In this document: in pieces, positions 29,396 to 39,852 of the stretch
Layout: each line of letters opens with the position of its first letter
Numbering within the stretch: the first letter of the stretch is position 1
Source: Pedobacter indicus
Lineage (GTDB): Bacteria; Bacteroidota; Bacteroidia; Sphingobacteriales; Sphingobacteriaceae
Assembly (NCBI RefSeq): GCF_003449035.1
Contig: NZ_QRGB01000001.1
Location: 124,001-188,000, forward strand
Reading direction: 5' to 3'
Length of the DNA stretch: 64,000 nt
Notes under the pieces: generated by a model
Told to the model about the DNA's origin: nothing
The model's input: the letters and a program-made list of their open reading frames with translations, nothing else
Databases searched by the model: none
Position numbers and translations under genes: made by a program

Positions 29396-30004
29396 TTACT
29401 TAGAGTATAACTCAACGATTAAGTTTTCCTTAATATTTTCGGGAATCTCATCACGATTTGGGTAGTTTAAGAATTTACCTTGTAATTCTTGTCCATCCCA
29501 CTCTAACCAAGAAAATTTATTAATCTGCTTACCTGCGACCGAGTTTGTAATAGCCTCAAGAGATTTTGAACGTTCTCGTACCGATACAATATCACCAGGT
29601 CTAAGGCTAAAAGAAGGTATATTAACAATTTCTCCGTTAACGGCAATGTGTTTATGCCCTACCAATTGCCTTGCGGCTGCCCTTGTAGGTGCAATACCAA
29701 GACGATAAACTGTATTATCTAACCGTGCTTCTAATAATTTAAAAAGCTCTTCACCAGTAATACCTTCTTTAGCTGAGGCTTTTGAAAAAAGATTCGCAAA
29801 CTGCCGCTCTAATATACCATAAGTATATTTAGCCTTTTGCTTTTCCATCAACTGAATAGCGTACTCAGACTGTTTACCACGACGTCGTCCATTTCCATGT
29901 TGACCTGGCGGGTAATTCTTTCTATCTAATACTTTATCAGGACCAAATATTGGTTCTCTGAATCTACGGGCAATTTTGGACTTAGGTCCGGTATATCTAG
30001 CCAT
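29396..30004 (-). CDS. rpsD: 30S ribosomal protein S4
   Basis: Primary 16S rRNA binder that nucleates 30S assembly; in many bacteria it also represses the alpha operon by binding its mRNA. The 202-residue protein shows the N-terminal [21 protein letters not shown] and the central S4 RNA-binding domain ([34 protein letters not shown]). It lacks the N-terminal zinc-binding Cys cluster (C- type). It is 66 nt after rpsK and 75 nt before rpoA. Confidence 0.97.
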   Translation of the reverse strand: MARYTGPKSKIARRFREPIFGPDKVLDRKNYPPGQHGNGRRRGKQSEYAIQLMEKQKAKYTYGILERQFANLFSKASAKEGITGEELFKLLEARLDNTVYRLGIAPTRAAARQLVGHKHIAVNGEIVNIPSFSLRPGDIVSVRERSKSLEAITNSVAGKQINKFSWLEWDGQELQGKFLNYPNRDEIPENIKENLIVELYSK

Positions 30005-30070
30005 GTTCTTGTTCTTTAAAGTATCTCTCCACCTATAGCAGAGGAATCTTAGCTTTAAAATAAAAATTAA

Positions 30071-30460
30071 TTAAACTCTTCTTCTTTTTGGAGGACGACA
30101 TCCGTTATGCGGTAGAGGAGTAATATCACGAATTGATGTTACCTCAATGCCAGCTGTCTGTAAAGTTCGAATAGCAGATTCGCGTCCTGAACCAGGTCCT
30201 TTAACAAATACATCAACCTTTCTCAAACCCAAATCATATGCAACCTTTGCACAGTCAGCAGCAGCCTGACCAGCTGCATACGGTGTATTCTTTTTGGAAC
30301 CTCTAAAACCCATCTTGCCTGATGATGACCAAGAGATCGGCTGTCCTTGATTATTTGTTAAAGTGACAATAATGTTATTAAACGTCGCACTTATATGAGC
30401 TTGACCCACGGGTTCAACCACAACAAGACGTTTCTTTGTTACCTTTTTGTTTTTAGCCAT
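30071..30460 (-). CDS. rpsK: 30S ribosomal protein S11
   Basis: Platform protein of the 30S subunit near the E and P sites. The 129-residue protein has the S11 core [40 protein letters not shown] and the conserved C-terminus [18 protein letters not shown]. The gene lies 19 nt after rpsM and 66 nt before rpsD, in the usual alpha-operon order. Confidence 0.98.
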   Translation of the reverse strand: MAKNKKVTKKRLVVVEPVGQAHISATFNNIIVTLTNNQGQPISWSSSGKMGFRGSKKNTPYAAGQAAADCAKVAYDLGLRKVDVFVKGPGSGRESAIRTLQTAGIEVTSIRDITPLPHNGCRPPKRRRV

Positions 30461-30479
30461 TATTATATCTTGTCAATTA

Positions 30480-30857
30480 TTATTTAGTAGCTTTTTTCTT
30501 ATTAGCAACAGTCTTACGTCTTCCTTTACGCGTACGAGAGTTGTTTTTAGTACGTTGACCACGAACAGGCAGCCCCTTTCGGTGACGAAGACCACGATAA
30601 CACCCTATATCCATCAATCTTTTAATATTCAGCTGAACCTCAGAGCGCAAAGCACCTTCAACCTTTATTTCGTCATTAATAAGCGTACGTATCGTCGCTA
30701 ACTGATCGTCAGTCCATTCTTGAACCTTTACATCATAACTAATACCTGCTTCGCTCAAGATGCGCTGCGCTGTTGAACGGCCGATACCGTAAATGTAAGT
30801 AAGACCGATTTCTCCTCTTTTGTTTTTGGGTAAATCTATACCTGCTATCCTTGCCAT
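30480..30857 (-). CDS. rpsM: 30S ribosomal protein S13
   Basis: Head protein of the 30S subunit that bridges to the 50S and contacts P-site tRNA with its basic tail. The 125-residue protein begins [26 protein letters not shown] and carries the [25 protein letters not shown] signature, followed by a Lys-rich tail of about 15 residues. It lies 17 nt after rpmJ. Confidence 0.98.
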   Translation of the reverse strand: MARIAGIDLPKNKRGEIGLTYIYGIGRSTAQRILSEAGISYDVKVQEWTDDQLATIRTLINDEIKVEGALRSEVQLNIKRLMDIGCYRGLRHRKGLPVRGQRTKNNSRTRKGRRKTVANKKKATK

Positions 30858-30874
30858 ATACTAAATTAATATTA

Positions 30875-30991
30875 CTATCCCTGTCTTTGTTTAAACTTGG
30901 GATTCTTTTTATTGATTACATACAATTTGCCATTGCGACGAATAATCTTACAATCGACACTACGTTTTTTTATGGACGCTCTAACTTTCAT
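30875..30991 (-). CDS. rpmJ: 50S ribosomal protein L36, zinc-free form
   Basis: A 38-residue protein of the 50S subunit: begins [19 protein letters not shown] and ends NPKFKQRQG. The canonical zinc ligands are C11, C14, C27 and H32/33; here position 11 is Ser and only C14 remains, with Asn/Lys at the third position, so it is of the C- type and should not bind zinc. That is normal for Bacteroidota. It sits between infA (51 nt) and rpsM (17 nt). Confidence 0.95.
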   Translation of the reverse strand: MKVRASIKKRSVDCKIIRRNGKLYVINKKNPKFKQRQG

Positions 30992-31042
30992 CTTAAAGTG
31001 TTTTATTAAATCTATTTACTAGATTGCCTGTATTTATTTCTA

Positions 31043-31261
31043 TTATTTGTATCTATACGTAATTCTACCTTTGGTTAAATCATATGGAGACATTTCTAAT
31101 TTTACACGATCCCCCGGCAGAATTTTAATATAATGCATTCTCATTTTGCCAGAAATATGAGCAATTATCTCATGCCCATTCTCTAATTCAACTCGGAACA
31201 TAGCATTAGACAGTGCTTCCCTAATTATTCCATCTTGTTCAATTGAGGCTTGTTTGGCCAT
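31043..31261 (-). CDS. infA: Translation initiation factor IF-1
   Basis: A 72-residue S1/OB-fold protein that occupies the A site of the 30S subunit during initiation. The sequence [67 protein letters not shown] (given in two parts) is that of typical IF-1. It follows map by 78 nt and precedes rpmJ by 51 nt, in the common secY-map-infA-rpmJ order. Confidence 0.98.
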   Translation of the reverse strand: MAKQASIEQDGIIREALSNAMFRVELENGHEIIAHISGKMRMHYIKILPGDRVKLEMSPYDLTKGRITYRYK

Positions 31262-31339
31262 ACATCATTATCTAAATTATTATCTATATAACACCCGATA
31301 CTAACAGGGTTGCAAAAATACAAATAAATTAATATATTA

Positions 31340-32125
31340 TCAATGTTTTTTACTCAAAATATCTTCGATATATGAAAAAGTAGTCAGAATTTCAGGTCTT
31401 CCTTTGGAGATCGCTACCGTATGCTCGAAATGGGCGGAGGGCATGCCGTCGATTGTACTTACTGTCCAGCCATCATCCCAAAACTTAACACCAGCTTTCC
31501 TCAAATTAACCATTGGTTCTATCGCTACAACCATGCCCTCCACTAATTTAATACCATTTCCCCTTCTTCCATAATTGGGAATCTCTGGTTTCTCATGGAG
31601 ATTTACTCCAACTCCATGACCTACTAGCTCTTTTACAATACCATAACCATACTTTTCTATATGATTCTGGATACTGTATGATATATCTCCTACACGTTTA
31701 CCTACTACTGCCTGATCTATCCCGATATAAAGTGACTCTTTTGTAATTCTCAATAAAGATTCAACTTCTTCACTTATCTCACCAACGCCAAAGGTATAAG
31801 CAGAATCACTAACATACCCCTCTAATACGACCCCCCCGTCTACGGAAATAATATCACCTTCCTTTAAAACATACTCACCGGGAAACCCGTGAACCACTTG
31901 ATCGTTAACCGAAATACATAAGGAATAAGGAAACCCGTTATAATTCAGAAAAGCGGGCTTAGCTCCATGATCATAAATAAATTCCCTCGCTATATCATCA
32001 AGTTTAATTGTACGTATCCCTGGCTGTATATTTTTCGCAAGCTCTCCTAATGTCTTCGATAACAAATCACAACTCTTACGAATTAATTCTATCTGCTCCT
32101 TAGATTTTAAGATAACCTTCGACAT
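31340..32125 (-). CDS. map: Methionine aminopeptidase, type I
   Basis: Removes the N-terminal methionine from nascent proteins. The 261-residue protein has the pita-bread fold with the five metal ligands in their usual contexts: the two Asp in SVDGGVVLEGYVSDSAYTF, His in GHGVGVNLHEKPEI, Glu in MVVAIEPMVN and Glu in FEHTVAIS. Length and lack of an N-terminal SH3/zinc extension place it in type Ia. It starts 2 nt after the secY stop. Confidence 0.97.
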   Translation of the reverse strand: MSKVILKSKEQIELIRKSCDLLSKTLGELAKNIQPGIRTIKLDDIAREFIYDHGAKPAFLNYNGFPYSLCISVNDQVVHGFPGEYVLKEGDIISVDGGVVLEGYVSDSAYTFGVGEISEEVESLLRITKESLYIGIDQAVVGKRVGDISYSIQNHIEKYGYGIVKELVGHGVGVNLHEKPEIPNYGRRGNGIKLVEGMVVAIEPMVNLRKAGVKFWDDGWTVSTIDGMPSAHFEHTVAISKGRPEILTTFSYIEDILSKKH

Positions 32126-32127
32126 AA

Positions 32128-33462
32128 TTAAATCGGAGAGTTTGCGGTACTAGTTGTTGACATTGAGGTACGACCTTTAACTCTACCCGTTTTCATTAAA
32201 CCATCATAGTGGCGCATCAATAAATGACTTTCTATCTGCTGCAATGTATCAAGTACAACTCCGACCAAGATCAACAATGAGGTCCCACCATAAAAATGTG
32301 CAAACTGACTGTTAACTCCTAACTTCGATGCTATTGCAGGAAAGATCGCAATTATTGCTAAGAATATTGACCCAGGTAATGTAATTTTCGACAAAACGCC
32401 ATCAATAAAGCCAGTCGTCGCTAAACCAGGTTTTACACCAGGAATAAAGCCTCCGTTTTTCTTCATATCTTCTGCCATCTGTTGGGGGTTAACCATAATT
32501 GCTGTATAGAAAAATGTAAACGCAATTATTAAAATCGCAAAGGTAATATTATAGGCAACAGAAGTGTAATCACTTAAAGAGGTAATAAGTGAGGACTGCA
32601 TATCAGGAAAAAACTGTGGTAGAGTCATGGGTACGAACATAATTGCTTGTGCAAAGATAATCGGCATAACCCCTGAAGTATTAACTTTTAATGGAATGTA
32701 CTGCCTCACACCACCATATTGCTTATTTCCAACAATCCTCTTAGCATATTGGACAGGAATTTTGCGTACACCTTGAACGATCAAAATCGTGAATACTACA
32801 ACTGCAAATAAAGCGACCATCTCAACTATAAAAGGAATCGGCCCTCCGTTTCCACCCATTCTAGACGCCCACTCTTGAATTAATCCGCCCGGCAATTGTG
32901 CAATAATACCGACCATAATAATCAGCGAAATACCATTACCAATACCTTTATCCGTAATCTTCTCTCCTAACCACATCACAAACATCGTCCCCGACGTCAA
33001 GATAATCGTAGACAGAATCGTGAATAGAGGCTCAGACATCATAATTGCATCTGGACTGATTTGCGACCTTATATAAGCAACTGACTGTAGAAGCGTAATT
33101 ACAAGTGTCAGATACCGCGTAATTTGGGTCATCTTCTTCGTACCGCTCTCGCCTTCCTTTTGTAATTTCTGAAAGTAAGGAACAGCTATACCCAACAACT
33201 GCACAACAATTGAAGCCGAAATGTACGGCATTACACCTAACGCGAAAATAGCAGATCGAGAAAAAGATCCTCCTGCGAACATATTCAACAGACCCAACAG
33301 CCCCTCTTTCGCTTCTTGATCAAGCGCAGCCGGATTGACGCCCGGCAATACGATATGCGACCCAATACGATAAATCAAAAGAAAAAGAAGCGTATTTAAA
33401 ATACGCGTTCTTAAGTCTTCAATTTTCCAAATATTTGTTAACGTTGAAATCAGCTTCTTCAT
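32128..33462 (-). CDS. secY: Protein translocase subunit SecY
   Basis: The pore subunit of the SecYEG channel in the cytoplasmic membrane. The 444-residue protein has the expected ten hydrophobic segments, the N-terminal IWKIEDLRTRILNTLLFLLIYRIGSHI, the plug region after helix 1, and the cytoplasmic loops RKIPVQYAKRI (loop C4) and the C5/C6 region with GFIPGVKPGLAT. It starts 3 nt after the rplO stop. secE and secG are elsewhere. Confidence 0.98.
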   Translation of the reverse strand: MKKLISTLTNIWKIEDLRTRILNTLLFLLIYRIGSHIVLPGVNPAALDQEAKEGLLGLLNMFAGGSFSRSAIFALGVMPYISASIVVQLLGIAVPYFQKLQKEGESGTKKMTQITRYLTLVITLLQSVAYIRSQISPDAIMMSEPLFTILSTIILTSGTMFVMWLGEKITDKGIGNGISLIIMVGIIAQLPGGLIQEWASRMGGNGGPIPFIVEMVALFAVVVFTILIVQGVRKIPVQYAKRIVGNKQYGGVRQYIPLKVNTSGVMPIIFAQAIMFVPMTLPQFFPDMQSSLITSLSDYTSVAYNITFAILIIAFTFFYTAIMVNPQQMAEDMKKNGGFIPGVKPGLATTGFIDGVLSKITLPGSIFLAIIAIFPAIASKLGVNSQFAHFYGGTSLLILVGVVLDTLQQIESHLLMRHYDGLMKTGRVKGRTSMSTTSTANSPI

Positions 33463-33465
33463 TTA

Positions 33466-33912
33466 TTATAATTTAACGGCTGACCCTCCCGCTGATTCGA
33501 TTGCTTTTTGAGCAGAAGCAGAAAAGGCGTGTGCTTTAACTTCTAATTTTGACGAAACACTTCCTCGACCTAATACCTTCACTAAATCATTTTTAGAAAC
33601 CAGACCATGTTCTCTCAAAACGTCGAAATCAATCGTAACTAAATTGAATTTCTCAGCTAATGCCTGAATTATATCTAGATTGACTGCAGTATACTCAACT
33701 CGGTTGATATTCTTAAAGCCAAATTTCGGCACTCGGCGTTGTAATGGCATTTGTCCACCTTCAAACCCGATTTTCACACTATAGCCAGAACGAGATTGGG
33801 CACCTTTGTGTCCACGGGTAGACGTCCCTCCACGACCGGATCCTGTACCTCGTCCTACTCGTTTCTTTGTCTTTGTTGAACCTGCTGCAGGTTTCAAGTT
33901 ACTTAAATTCAT
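33466..33912 (-). CDS. rplO: 50S ribosomal protein L15
   Basis: Late-assembling 50S protein with a long N-terminal basic extension. The 148 residues include the glycine-rich [21 protein letters not shown] segment and [18 protein letters not shown], both diagnostic. The C-terminal half has the L15/L18e fold. The gene is 81 nt downstream of rpmD and 3 nt upstream of secY, the conserved order. Confidence 0.98.
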   Translation of the reverse strand: MNLSNLKPAAGSTKTKKRVGRGTGSGRGGTSTRGHKGAQSRSGYSVKIGFEGGQMPLQRRVPKFGFKNINRVEYTAVNLDIIQALAEKFNLVTIDFDVLREHGLVSKNDLVKVLGRGSVSSKLEVKAHAFSASAQKAIESAGGSAVKL

Positions 33913-33993
33913 TGTAATAACTTCAATTATTATGCCTTCGCTTTCACTTTACAGGCATAAGATTAACATAAATTATAGAACTACTCTATAATA

Positions 33994-34173
33994 CTATAAA
34001 CTCTCTAGCGCAACAAGATGATTTACCTTCCTTATCATCCCAACAATCGATGGTGTCGCCTCAACTTCAACAGACTGATTAATTCTTTTCAAACCTAACG
34101 CCTGCATGGTTCTTTTCTGACGCTCGCTTCTATCGATCACGCTTTTAATCTGTGTAATTTTAATTTTCGCCAT
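33994..34173 (-). CDS. rpmD: 50S ribosomal protein L30
   Basis: A 59-residue protein beginning MAKIKITQIKSVIDRSERQ and containing LGLKRINQSVEVEATPS and GMIRKVNHLVAL, the standard bacterial L30 layout. It lies 4 nt after rpsE and 81 nt before rplO, in the expected spc-operon position. Confidence 0.96.
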   Translation of the reverse strand: MAKIKITQIKSVIDRSERQKRTMQALGLKRINQSVEVEATPSIVGMIRKVNHLVALESL

Positions 34174-34177
34174 GGTG

Positions 34178-34696
34178 TTATCCGTTAAATACCTTACTCA
34201 ATTCGACGCCGCGTTGCTGAGCCACGGTATATGCATCCCGCATCTTAACCAATGCATCAATCGTAGCTTTAACAACGTTATGAGGGTTTGAAGACCCAGT
34301 CGACTTAGCTAATACATCTGTAATTCCCGCACTTTCCAAAACGGCACGCATTGCACCTCCAGCGAGTACACCTGTACCATTAACAGCTGGCTTAATCAAA
34401 ACTCGCCCACCTGAATATTTACCTTTTTGACTATGTGGTACTGTACCCCGAATAATGGGAACTCTAATCAAATTCTTCTTTGCATCATCGATACCTTTTG
34501 CAATTGCTTCAGTGACTTCTTTAGCTTTTCCCAAACCGTAACCAACAACACCGTTCTCGTCACCGACAATAACAATAGCAGAGAAACTGAATGTTCGTCC
34601 ACCTTTAGTTACTTTGGCGACACGTTGAATACTTACTAAACGATCTTTTAACTCAATATCGCTTGATTTAACTCTTTTAATATTATTTGTTGACAT
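34178..34696 (-). CDS. rpsE: 30S ribosomal protein S5
   Basis: Decoding-fidelity protein of the 30S subunit near the mRNA entry channel. The 172-residue protein has the N-terminal dsRBD-like domain ([39 protein letters not shown]) and the C-terminal [20 protein letters not shown] block. It follows rplR by 10 nt and precedes rpmD by 4 nt. Confidence 0.98.
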   Translation of the reverse strand: MSTNNIKRVKSSDIELKDRLVSIQRVAKVTKGGRTFSFSAIVIVGDENGVVGYGLGKAKEVTEAIAKGIDDAKKNLIRVPIIRGTVPHSQKGKYSGGRVLIKPAVNGTGVLAGGAMRAVLESAGITDVLAKSTGSSNPHNVVKATIDALVKMRDAYTVAQQRGVELSKVFNG

Positions 34697-34706
34697 CTCT
34701 TTAATT

Positions 34707-35060
34707 TTAAAATTTCAAGCCACCCTCACGAGCACCGTCTGCTAAAGACTTAACTCTACCGTGATACAAGTATCCGTTCCGGTCAAAAACGACGTTGTTA
34801 ATTCCCGCCGCTAATGCCTTCTCTGCGATAACTTTACCGACAACTTTTGATTGTTCTACTTTATTGCCTGTTCCGTCGAAATCTTTAGATAAAGAGGATG
34901 CTGAAACAATAGTTCTACCACTGCTATCATCGATAACTTGTGCGTAGATTCCTTTATTACTTCTAAACACGGACAGACGAGGACGCTCTGTCGAGCCAGA
35001 TAAGCGCTTTCTAATCCCTCTTTTGATTCGCTCTCTGCGAGATAGTTTTTTTCCTGCCAT
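34707..35060 (-). CDS. rplR: 50S ribosomal protein L18
   Basis: Binds 5S rRNA together with L5 and L25/CTC in the central protuberance. The 117-residue protein begins with a basic [29 protein letters not shown] and ends [19 protein letters not shown], the diagnostic L18 termini. It is 5 nt downstream of rplF and 10 nt upstream of rpsE. Confidence 0.98.
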   Translation of the reverse strand: MAGKKLSRRERIKRGIRKRLSGSTERPRLSVFRSNKGIYAQVIDDSSGRTIVSASSLSKDFDGTGNKVEQSKVVGKVIAEKALAAGINNVVFDRNGYLYHGRVKSLADGAREGGLKF

Positions 35061-35065
35061 GATGA

Positions 35066-35623
35066 TTATTTTTTAGCTGCAGATTTTCCTGCTTTTCTTC
35101 TTAATTCTTCACCAACAAACTTAATACCTTTACCCTTATAAGGTTCTGGAGCTCGGAGCTCTCTTATTTTAGCTGCTACTTGCCCTATAAGCTGTTTATC
35201 AATTGACTCCAAGGTGATTATTGGATTTTTACCTTTCTCAGTAACAGTCGTAACTTTCACCTCCTTCGGCAATACAAACACAATGTGATGGGAATAACCT
35301 AATACCAAATCAAGCGTATTACCTTGATTTGTAGCACGATAACCTACCCCTACTAATTCCTGTGTTGTTTTAAACCCTTCTGTAACTCCAATCACCATAT
35401 TAGCAATTAGAGAACGATATAATCCATGGAGTGACTTATGTTGCTTCTGCTCAGTCGATCTTTTTACCAATAACTCTCCTTCTTCTTGTGAAACAGTTAT
35501 AGCGGAATCGACTTGTTGACTCAATTCTCCTTTTGGCCCTTTAACTGTAACAAGATTTTTATCCGATACAGTGATTGTTACTCCACTTGGGATGGCTATT
35601 GGTGACTTACCTATTCTTGACAT
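35066..35623 (-). CDS. rplF: 50S ribosomal protein L6
   Basis: A two-domain 50S protein near the sarcin-ricin loop. The 185 residues begin [19 protein letters not shown] and the C-terminal domain ends with the signature [26 protein letters not shown]. Both L6 repeats are complete. It is 15 nt after rpsH and 5 nt before rplR. Confidence 0.98.
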   Translation of the reverse strand: MSRIGKSPIAIPSGVTITVSDKNLVTVKGPKGELSQQVDSAITVSQEEGELLVKRSTEQKQHKSLHGLYRSLIANMVIGVTEGFKTTQELVGVGYRATNQGNTLDLVLGYSHHIVFVLPKEVKVTTVTEKGKNPIITLESIDKQLIGQVAAKIRELRAPEPYKGKGIKFVGEELRRKAGKSAAKK

Positions 35624-35638
35624 CTTGTTTCCTCCTGA

Positions 35639-36037
35639 TTAATATACGTAACATAAAACCTCACCACCAATATTCTGCACTCGAGCTTCTTTATCTGTCA
35701 TTACACCTTTTGATGTCGACAAAATAGCTATACCCAAACCATTCAGAACGCGTGGAATATCATCTACCCCTGCATATTTTCTTAAACCAGGTTTACTTAC
35801 ACGTGTTAGGGTACGGATCGCAGGGACTTTAGTAATTGGGTGATACTTCAAAGCTATCTTGATCGTTCCCTGTGCTGTTTGATCTTCGAACTTATAGTTC
35901 GTAATATATCCTTTATCAAATAGCACCTTAGTAATCTCCTTCTTAAGATTTGATGCAGGAATTTCAACAACCCTGTGGTTGGCCTTCATGGCATTCCTTA
36001 CTCTAGTAAGGTAATCCGCAATTGGATCTGTATTCAT
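35639..36037 (-). CDS. rpsH: 30S ribosomal protein S8
   Basis: Binds the central domain of 16S rRNA; in E. coli it also represses the spc operon. The 132-residue protein has the N-terminal DPIADYLTRVRNAMKANHR and the C-terminal RVLNGLGIAILSTSKGVMTDKEA RVQNIGGEVLCYVY (shown in two parts), both canonical. It lies 78 nt after rpsN and 15 nt before rplF. Confidence 0.98.
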   Translation of the reverse strand: MNTDPIADYLTRVRNAMKANHRVVEIPASNLKKEITKVLFDKGYITNYKFEDQTAQGTIKIALKYHPITKVPAIRTLTRVSKPGLRKYAGVDDIPRVLNGLGIAILSTSKGVMTDKEARVQNIGGEVLCYVY

Positions 36038-36115
36038 TCTTCTTAGTCTATGATAACGGTTTCTATTTAATATTAGACCTGTTATCGGTTAAAATATAAT
36101 TTATTCTTTATAATA

Positions 36116-36385
36116 CTACCAGCTGGCTTTCTTTACTCCAGGGATCTTACCTGCTAAAGCCATCTCACGAAAAGCTACACGTGAAATACCAAATTGACGC
36201 ATATACCCTTTAGGGCGTCCAGTCAATTTACAACGATTATGTAAGCGAACAGGAGAAGCGTTTTTCGGAAGCTTATCTAAAGCCTCATAATCACCGGCAG
36301 CTTTCAATGTTGCACGCTTTTCAGCATATTTAGCAACCAATTTAGCTCGCTTAACACCTCTAGCTTTAATTCCTTCTTTAGCCAT
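36116..36385 (-). CDS. rpsN: 30S ribosomal protein S14 (zinc-independent, long form)
   Basis: An 89-residue S14 of the C- (zinc-independent) type: the C-terminal [27 protein letters not shown] is present but no CXXC pair flanks it, and the N-terminal domain (about 1-45) that the short zinc form lacks is there. The 3' neighbour is rpsH; its 5' end overlaps rplE by 8 nt, so the two are probably translationally coupled. Confidence 0.96.
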   Translation of the reverse strand: MAKEGIKARGVKRAKLVAKYAEKRATLKAAGDYEALDKLPKNASPVRLHNRCKLTGRPKGYMRQFGISRVAFREMALAGKIPGVKKASW

Positions 36386-36947
36386 TTGTATCTGTATTTT
36401 GATTTTTAAATGGTAGTCCGAATTGCTTCAATAGCTCCAATGCCTCAACATCGTTTTCAGCCGAAGTTACAAAAGTAATATCCATACCAGTAATTTTGTT
36501 AATTTTATCTATATTGATTTCAGGAAAGATGATTTGCTCACTAATACCTAGAGTATAATTTCCATGACCATCAAAACCTTTATCACTAATACCTCTAAAA
36601 TCACGAATACGTGGCAATGCAACAGATACTAGTCGATCTAAAAACTCATACATCTTTGTATCACGCAATGTAACGCGCACCCCTACAGGCATACCTTTTC
36701 TTAACTTAAAGTTAGAAACGTCCTTTTTTGATTTTGCAGCAACTGCTTGCTGCCCTGTAATTGTTGTTATCTCATTGATGGCGTTCTCGATCAATTTTTT
36801 GTCTGTTGTAGCTCCGCCCACTCCCTGATTAATTGAAATCTTTTCCAATTTGGGCACCTGCATTACACTTTTGTATTGAAATTTTTCTTTAAGTGTAGTA
36901 CGAATCTCTTCGTTATATTTATTTTTTAACCGTGGTACGTAGCTCAT
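36378..36947 (-). CDS. rplE: 50S ribosomal protein L5
   Basis: 5S rRNA-binding protein of the central protuberance that touches P-site tRNA. The 189-residue protein has the L5 core [37 protein letters not shown] and [19 protein letters not shown]. It overlaps rplX by 1 nt upstream and rpsN by 8 nt downstream, typical of tightly coupled ribosomal genes. Confidence 0.98.
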   Translation of the reverse strand: MSYVPRLKNKYNEEIRTTLKEKFQYKSVMQVPKLEKISINQGVGGATTDKKLIENAINEITTITGQQAVAAKSKKDVSNFKLRKGMPVGVRVTLRDTKMYEFLDRLVSVALPRIRDFRGISDKGFDGHGNYTLGISEQIIFPEINIDKINKITGMDITFVTSAENDVEALELLKQFGLPFKNQNTDTNG

Positions 36948-37288
36948 TATTTAATTTCCTCCCCTGATTTTTTTGCTATACGGGTTAGCTTATTATCACT
37001 ATTTAATTTACGACCGATTCGCGTAGGTTTTCCGGATTTAGGATCTACATAAGCCACATTAGAAATGTGTATTGATGCTTCCTTTTTAATAATTCCTCCA
37101 TTAGGGTTGGTAGCGTTTGGCTTAGTATGCTTAGAAACTATATTAGCGCCTTCCACCACAACGCGGCTCGATTTAACATCAACTTCAAGTACCTTACCCT
37201 GAACTCCCTTTGAATTGCCAGCAATAACTTGAACTAAATCACCTTTGCGTATTTTCAACTTTGGTTGTTTTGTTTGAATATTTGCCAT
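36947..37288 (-). CDS. rplX: 50S ribosomal protein L24
   Basis: Assembly-initiating 50S protein with a KOW motif: residues 12-40 ([24 protein letters not shown]) carry it. The 113-residue length is usual. The segment [23 protein letters not shown] is the standard L24 middle. It starts 1 nt after rplN and overlaps rplE by 1 nt. Confidence 0.97.
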   Translation of the reverse strand: MANIQTKQPKLKIRKGDLVQVIAGNSKGVQGKVLEVDVKSSRVVVEGANIVSKHTKPNATNPNGGIIKKEASIHISNVAYVDPKSGKPTRIGRKLNSDNKLTRIAKKSGEEIK

Positions 37289-37289
37289 T

Positions 37290-37658
37290 TTATAAAACCT
37301 CCGGTGCTAGTGAAATAATTTTCATGAACTGCTTCTCTCTTAACTCCCTAGCTACTGGGCCAAAGATACGAGTTCCGCGGGGCTCATTTTGATTGTTTAA
37401 CAATACTGCCGCGTTATCATCAAAACGAATATAAGAACCGTCTTTCCGTCGAATTTCCTTTTTCGTTCTCACAACTACAGCTTTGGAAACCGTTCCCTTT
37501 TTAACATTACCGGAAGGGATAGCACTCTTCACGCTCACAACAATTTTATCACCAATGGACGCGTAGCGCTTACCGGTGCCTCCCAATACGCGGATTACCA
37601 AAACTTCTTTAGCACCGCTATTGTCAGCAACATTTAATCTTGATTCTTGTTGTACCAT
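37290..37658 (-). CDS. rplN: 50S ribosomal protein L14
   Basis: A 122-residue beta-barrel protein at the intersubunit face of the 50S. It begins [20 protein letters not shown] and ends [23 protein letters not shown], both diagnostic, with the conserved [12 protein letters not shown] segment in between. It lies 1 nt from rpsQ upstream and 1 nt from rplX downstream. Confidence 0.98.
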   Translation of the reverse strand: MVQQESRLNVADNSGAKEVLVIRVLGGTGKRYASIGDKIVVSVKSAIPSGNVKKGTVSKAVVVRTKKEIRRKDGSYIRFDDNAAVLLNNQNEPRGTRIFGPVARELREKQFMKIISLAPEVL

Positions 37659-37659
37659 G

Positions 37660-37914
37660 TTACTTAGCCTTTTCTAAAATTTCTACTAATCTCCAGTTCT
37701 TTGTCTTACTCAAAGGACGTGTTTCCATAATTAATACCTTGTCGCCGATACCGCAGGTATTAGACTCATCATGAGCCTTGAATTTCGTAGTAGTTTTAAC
37801 GAATTTACCATACATTGGGTGTTTTACTTTACGTACAACAGCTACAACGATAGATTTATCCATTTTATCGCTTACTACTAATCCAATTCGTGTTTTTCTT
37901 AATTTTCTTTCCAT
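37660..37914 (-). CDS. rpsQ: 30S ribosomal protein S17
   Basis: An 84-residue OB-fold protein that binds the 5' domain of 16S rRNA. Sequence [45 protein letters not shown] and [23 protein letters not shown] is standard S17. It is 16 nt after rpmC and 1 nt before rplN. Confidence 0.97.
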   Translation of the reverse strand: MERKLRKTRIGLVVSDKMDKSIVVAVVRKVKHPMYGKFVKTTTKFKAHDESNTCGIGDKVLIMETRPLSKTKNWRLVEILEKAK

Positions 37915-37930
37915 TTGGATTTCTAAATTA

Positions 37931-38161
37931 TTATTTCTCAGTGGCTATTTCATTTGCCTCAGTAGTAGCTTCAGCTACTTTTCTGCTACTTAGCTCAGTT
38001 TCCAACCGTGCTATAGTTTTTCTAGCGAACTTAATTCGATTTGGATTTTCGATCGCCGAAACAGCATGAGCGAATTTTAATTTACTGAGAGTAGATCGTT
38101 CTTCTGCAATTTGAGCAATGATCTCCTCAGTTGTCAGATTTAAAATTTCTGAATTTTTCAT
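37931..38161 (-). CDS. rpmC: 50S ribosomal protein L29
   Basis: A 76-residue two-helix protein at the polypeptide exit site, where signal recognition particle and trigger factor dock. The L29 core is [38 protein letters not shown] followed by [16 protein letters not shown], with a short acidic tail ([15 protein letters not shown]). The 90-nt gap upstream to rplP is the longest in the S10 part; the 16-nt gap downstream leads to rpsQ. Confidence 0.93.
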   Translation of the reverse strand: MKNSEILNLTTEEIIAQIAEERSTLSKLKFAHAVSAIENPNRIKFARKTIARLETELSSRKVAEATTEANEIATEK

Positions 38162-38251
38162 TTTATTTTCATTTTCCTTAGTAAAAGTCTCTAATTAGAT
38201 ACGGTTCAATTGGTAACGGCAACTGAACCATCAAAGATTCCCACTAATATT

Positions 38252-38674
38252 TTATGCCTCTACGTAATCTCTACGAATAACAAATTTTGTTTGAACCGGT
38301 AGTTTTTGTGCGGCGAGGCGTAAAGCTTCTTTGGCGACTTCTAGTGGAACCCCTTCGGCTTCAAACAGAACCCGACCTGGTCTAACCACAGCCACCCAAT
38401 ACTCTGGCGCACCCTTACCTTTACCCATCCGTACCTCAGCAGGTTTTTTGGTTACTGGTTTATCTGGAAATATCCGAATCCAAACCTGACCTTCACGTTT
38501 CATGAAACGCGTAACTGCAATACGTGCTGCCTCTATCTGGCGACTCGTAATCCAAGCCGGCTCTAAAGACTTAATGCCGAAAGAACCAAAAGCTAACTCA
38601 GCACCTCGGCCGGCGTTACCTTTCATGCGTCCTTTTTGCATTTTTCTGAACTTCGTTCTTTTTGGCTGTAACAT
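38252..38674 (-). CDS. rplP: 50S ribosomal protein L16
   Basis: Organises the A-site tRNA elbow region of the 50S subunit. The 140-residue protein begins [19 protein letters not shown] and has [44 protein letters not shown] (quoted here in the accepted short form [19 protein letters not shown]). It is 47 nt after rpsC and 90 nt before rpmC. Confidence 0.97.
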   Translation of the reverse strand: MLQPKRTKFRKMQKGRMKGNAGRGAELAFGSFGIKSLEPAWITSRQIEAARIAVTRFMKREGQVWIRIFPDKPVTKKPAEVRMGKGKGAPEYWVAVVRPGRVLFEAEGVPLEVAKEALRLAAQKLPVQTKFVIRRDYVEA

Positions 38675-38721
38675 GTTCGTATTTTTTTATTCCGAATTAA
38701 ACGGAAACTATATTATTTAAT

Positions 38722-39474
38722 TTAATTTCTTCCCTTTGCACCTCTTCCATGTGATCTTCTATCACCTCCACCTCTTCTTCTATCACCTGTACCTTCATGT
38801 CGTCCTTTAGGTCCACCTGACTGCCCAATATTTGGCGACAAATCACGTTTCCCGTAAACTTCACCTTTACAAATCCATACTTTAACACCAATCTTTCCGT
38901 ATGTTGTATGAGCTTCTGCTAAAGCATAATCAATGTCAGCACGAAAAGTATGTAATGGGATTCGTCCTTCTTTATATTGCTCCGTACGAGCCATCTCAGC
39001 TCCCCCAAGACGTCCTGAACACATAATCTTGATACCTTCGGCGCCCATCCTCATCGTCGAAGCGATAGACGTCTTCATTGCTCTTCGGAAAGAAATACGA
39101 GCTTCTAATTGCTTCGCAACACCTTCCGCGACCAATTGTGCATCTAACTCTGGACGCTTAATCTCGAAAATATTGATTTGGACGTCTTTCTTCGTCAACT
39201 TCTTCAGCTCTTCTTTGATTTTATCAACCTCTTGACCACCTTTCCCGATCACAATCCCAGGTCGTGCTGTATGAACTGTAACAGTGATTCTTTTTAATGT
39301 ACGCTCGATAACAATCTTTGAAACTCCTCCCTTAGCGATACGAACAGAAAGGTATTTTCTAATCTTTTCATCTTCAACTAATTTATCGGAGTAGTCGTTG
39401 CCACCGAACCAGTTAGAATCCCAACCTTTGATGATACCTAATCTATTACCTATTGGATGTGCTTTTTGTCCCAT
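38722..39474 (-). CDS. rpsC: 30S ribosomal protein S3
   Basis: Forms the mRNA entry channel on the 30S head and contributes helicase activity. The 250-residue protein has the KH domain ([24 protein letters not shown]) and the C-terminal S3 domain ([38 protein letters not shown]). A Gly/Arg-rich tail of about 35 residues ([19 protein letters not shown]) follows, longer than in E. coli. It is 6 nt after rplV. Confidence 0.97.
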   Translation of the reverse strand: MGQKAHPIGNRLGIIKGWDSNWFGGNDYSDKLVEDEKIRKYLSVRIAKGGVSKIVIERTLKRITVTVHTARPGIVIGKGGQEVDKIKEELKKLTKKDVQINIFEIKRPELDAQLVAEGVAKQLEARISFRRAMKTSIASTMRMGAEGIKIMCSGRLGGAEMARTEQYKEGRIPLHTFRADIDYALAEAHTTYGKIGVKVWICKGEVYGKRDLSPNIGQSGGPKGRHEGTGDRRRGGGDRRSHGRGAKGRN

Positions 39475-39480
39475 TTCTCC

Positions 39481-39849
39481 TTAATTAGTTTGTTCTTCTA
39501 CTAAATTTTTACTACTGTCTACAACGACTGTCACATGATTCGAACGCTTACGAATTCTGTATCCACGACCTTGAGGTGCGGGTCTGAGTCTTTTCAATTG
39601 GCGTCCACCGTCAACAGAAATTGTTTTGATATACAACTCACTCTCTTCGGGGAGTTGACCCTCATTTTTCTGCTCCCAGTTTTTAATTGCTGACAACAAA
39701 AGCTTCTCAACACGTTGAGCAGCTTCTTTATTAGTATATTTTAAAATATGTAGTGCCTTTTCGACACGCTCACCACGAATCAAATCAACCACTAAGCGCA
39801 TTTTTCGTGGTGAAGTCGGGCAATTATTTAACTTTGCTACTGCTTCCAT
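39481..39849 (-). CDS. rplV: 50S ribosomal protein L22
   Basis: Lines the peptide exit tunnel; macrolide resistance mutations map to its beta-hairpin. The 122-residue protein has [27 protein letters not shown] at the N-terminus and [23 protein letters not shown] at the hairpin and C-terminus. It lies 3 nt after rpsS and 6 nt before rpsC. Confidence 0.98.
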   Translation of the reverse strand: MEAVAKLNNCPTSPRKMRLVVDLIRGERVEKALHILKYTNKEAAQRVEKLLLSAIKNWEQKNEGQLPEESELYIKTISVDGGRQLKRLRPAPQGRGYRIRKRSNHVTVVVDSSKNLVEEQTN

Positions 39850-39852
39850 AGT

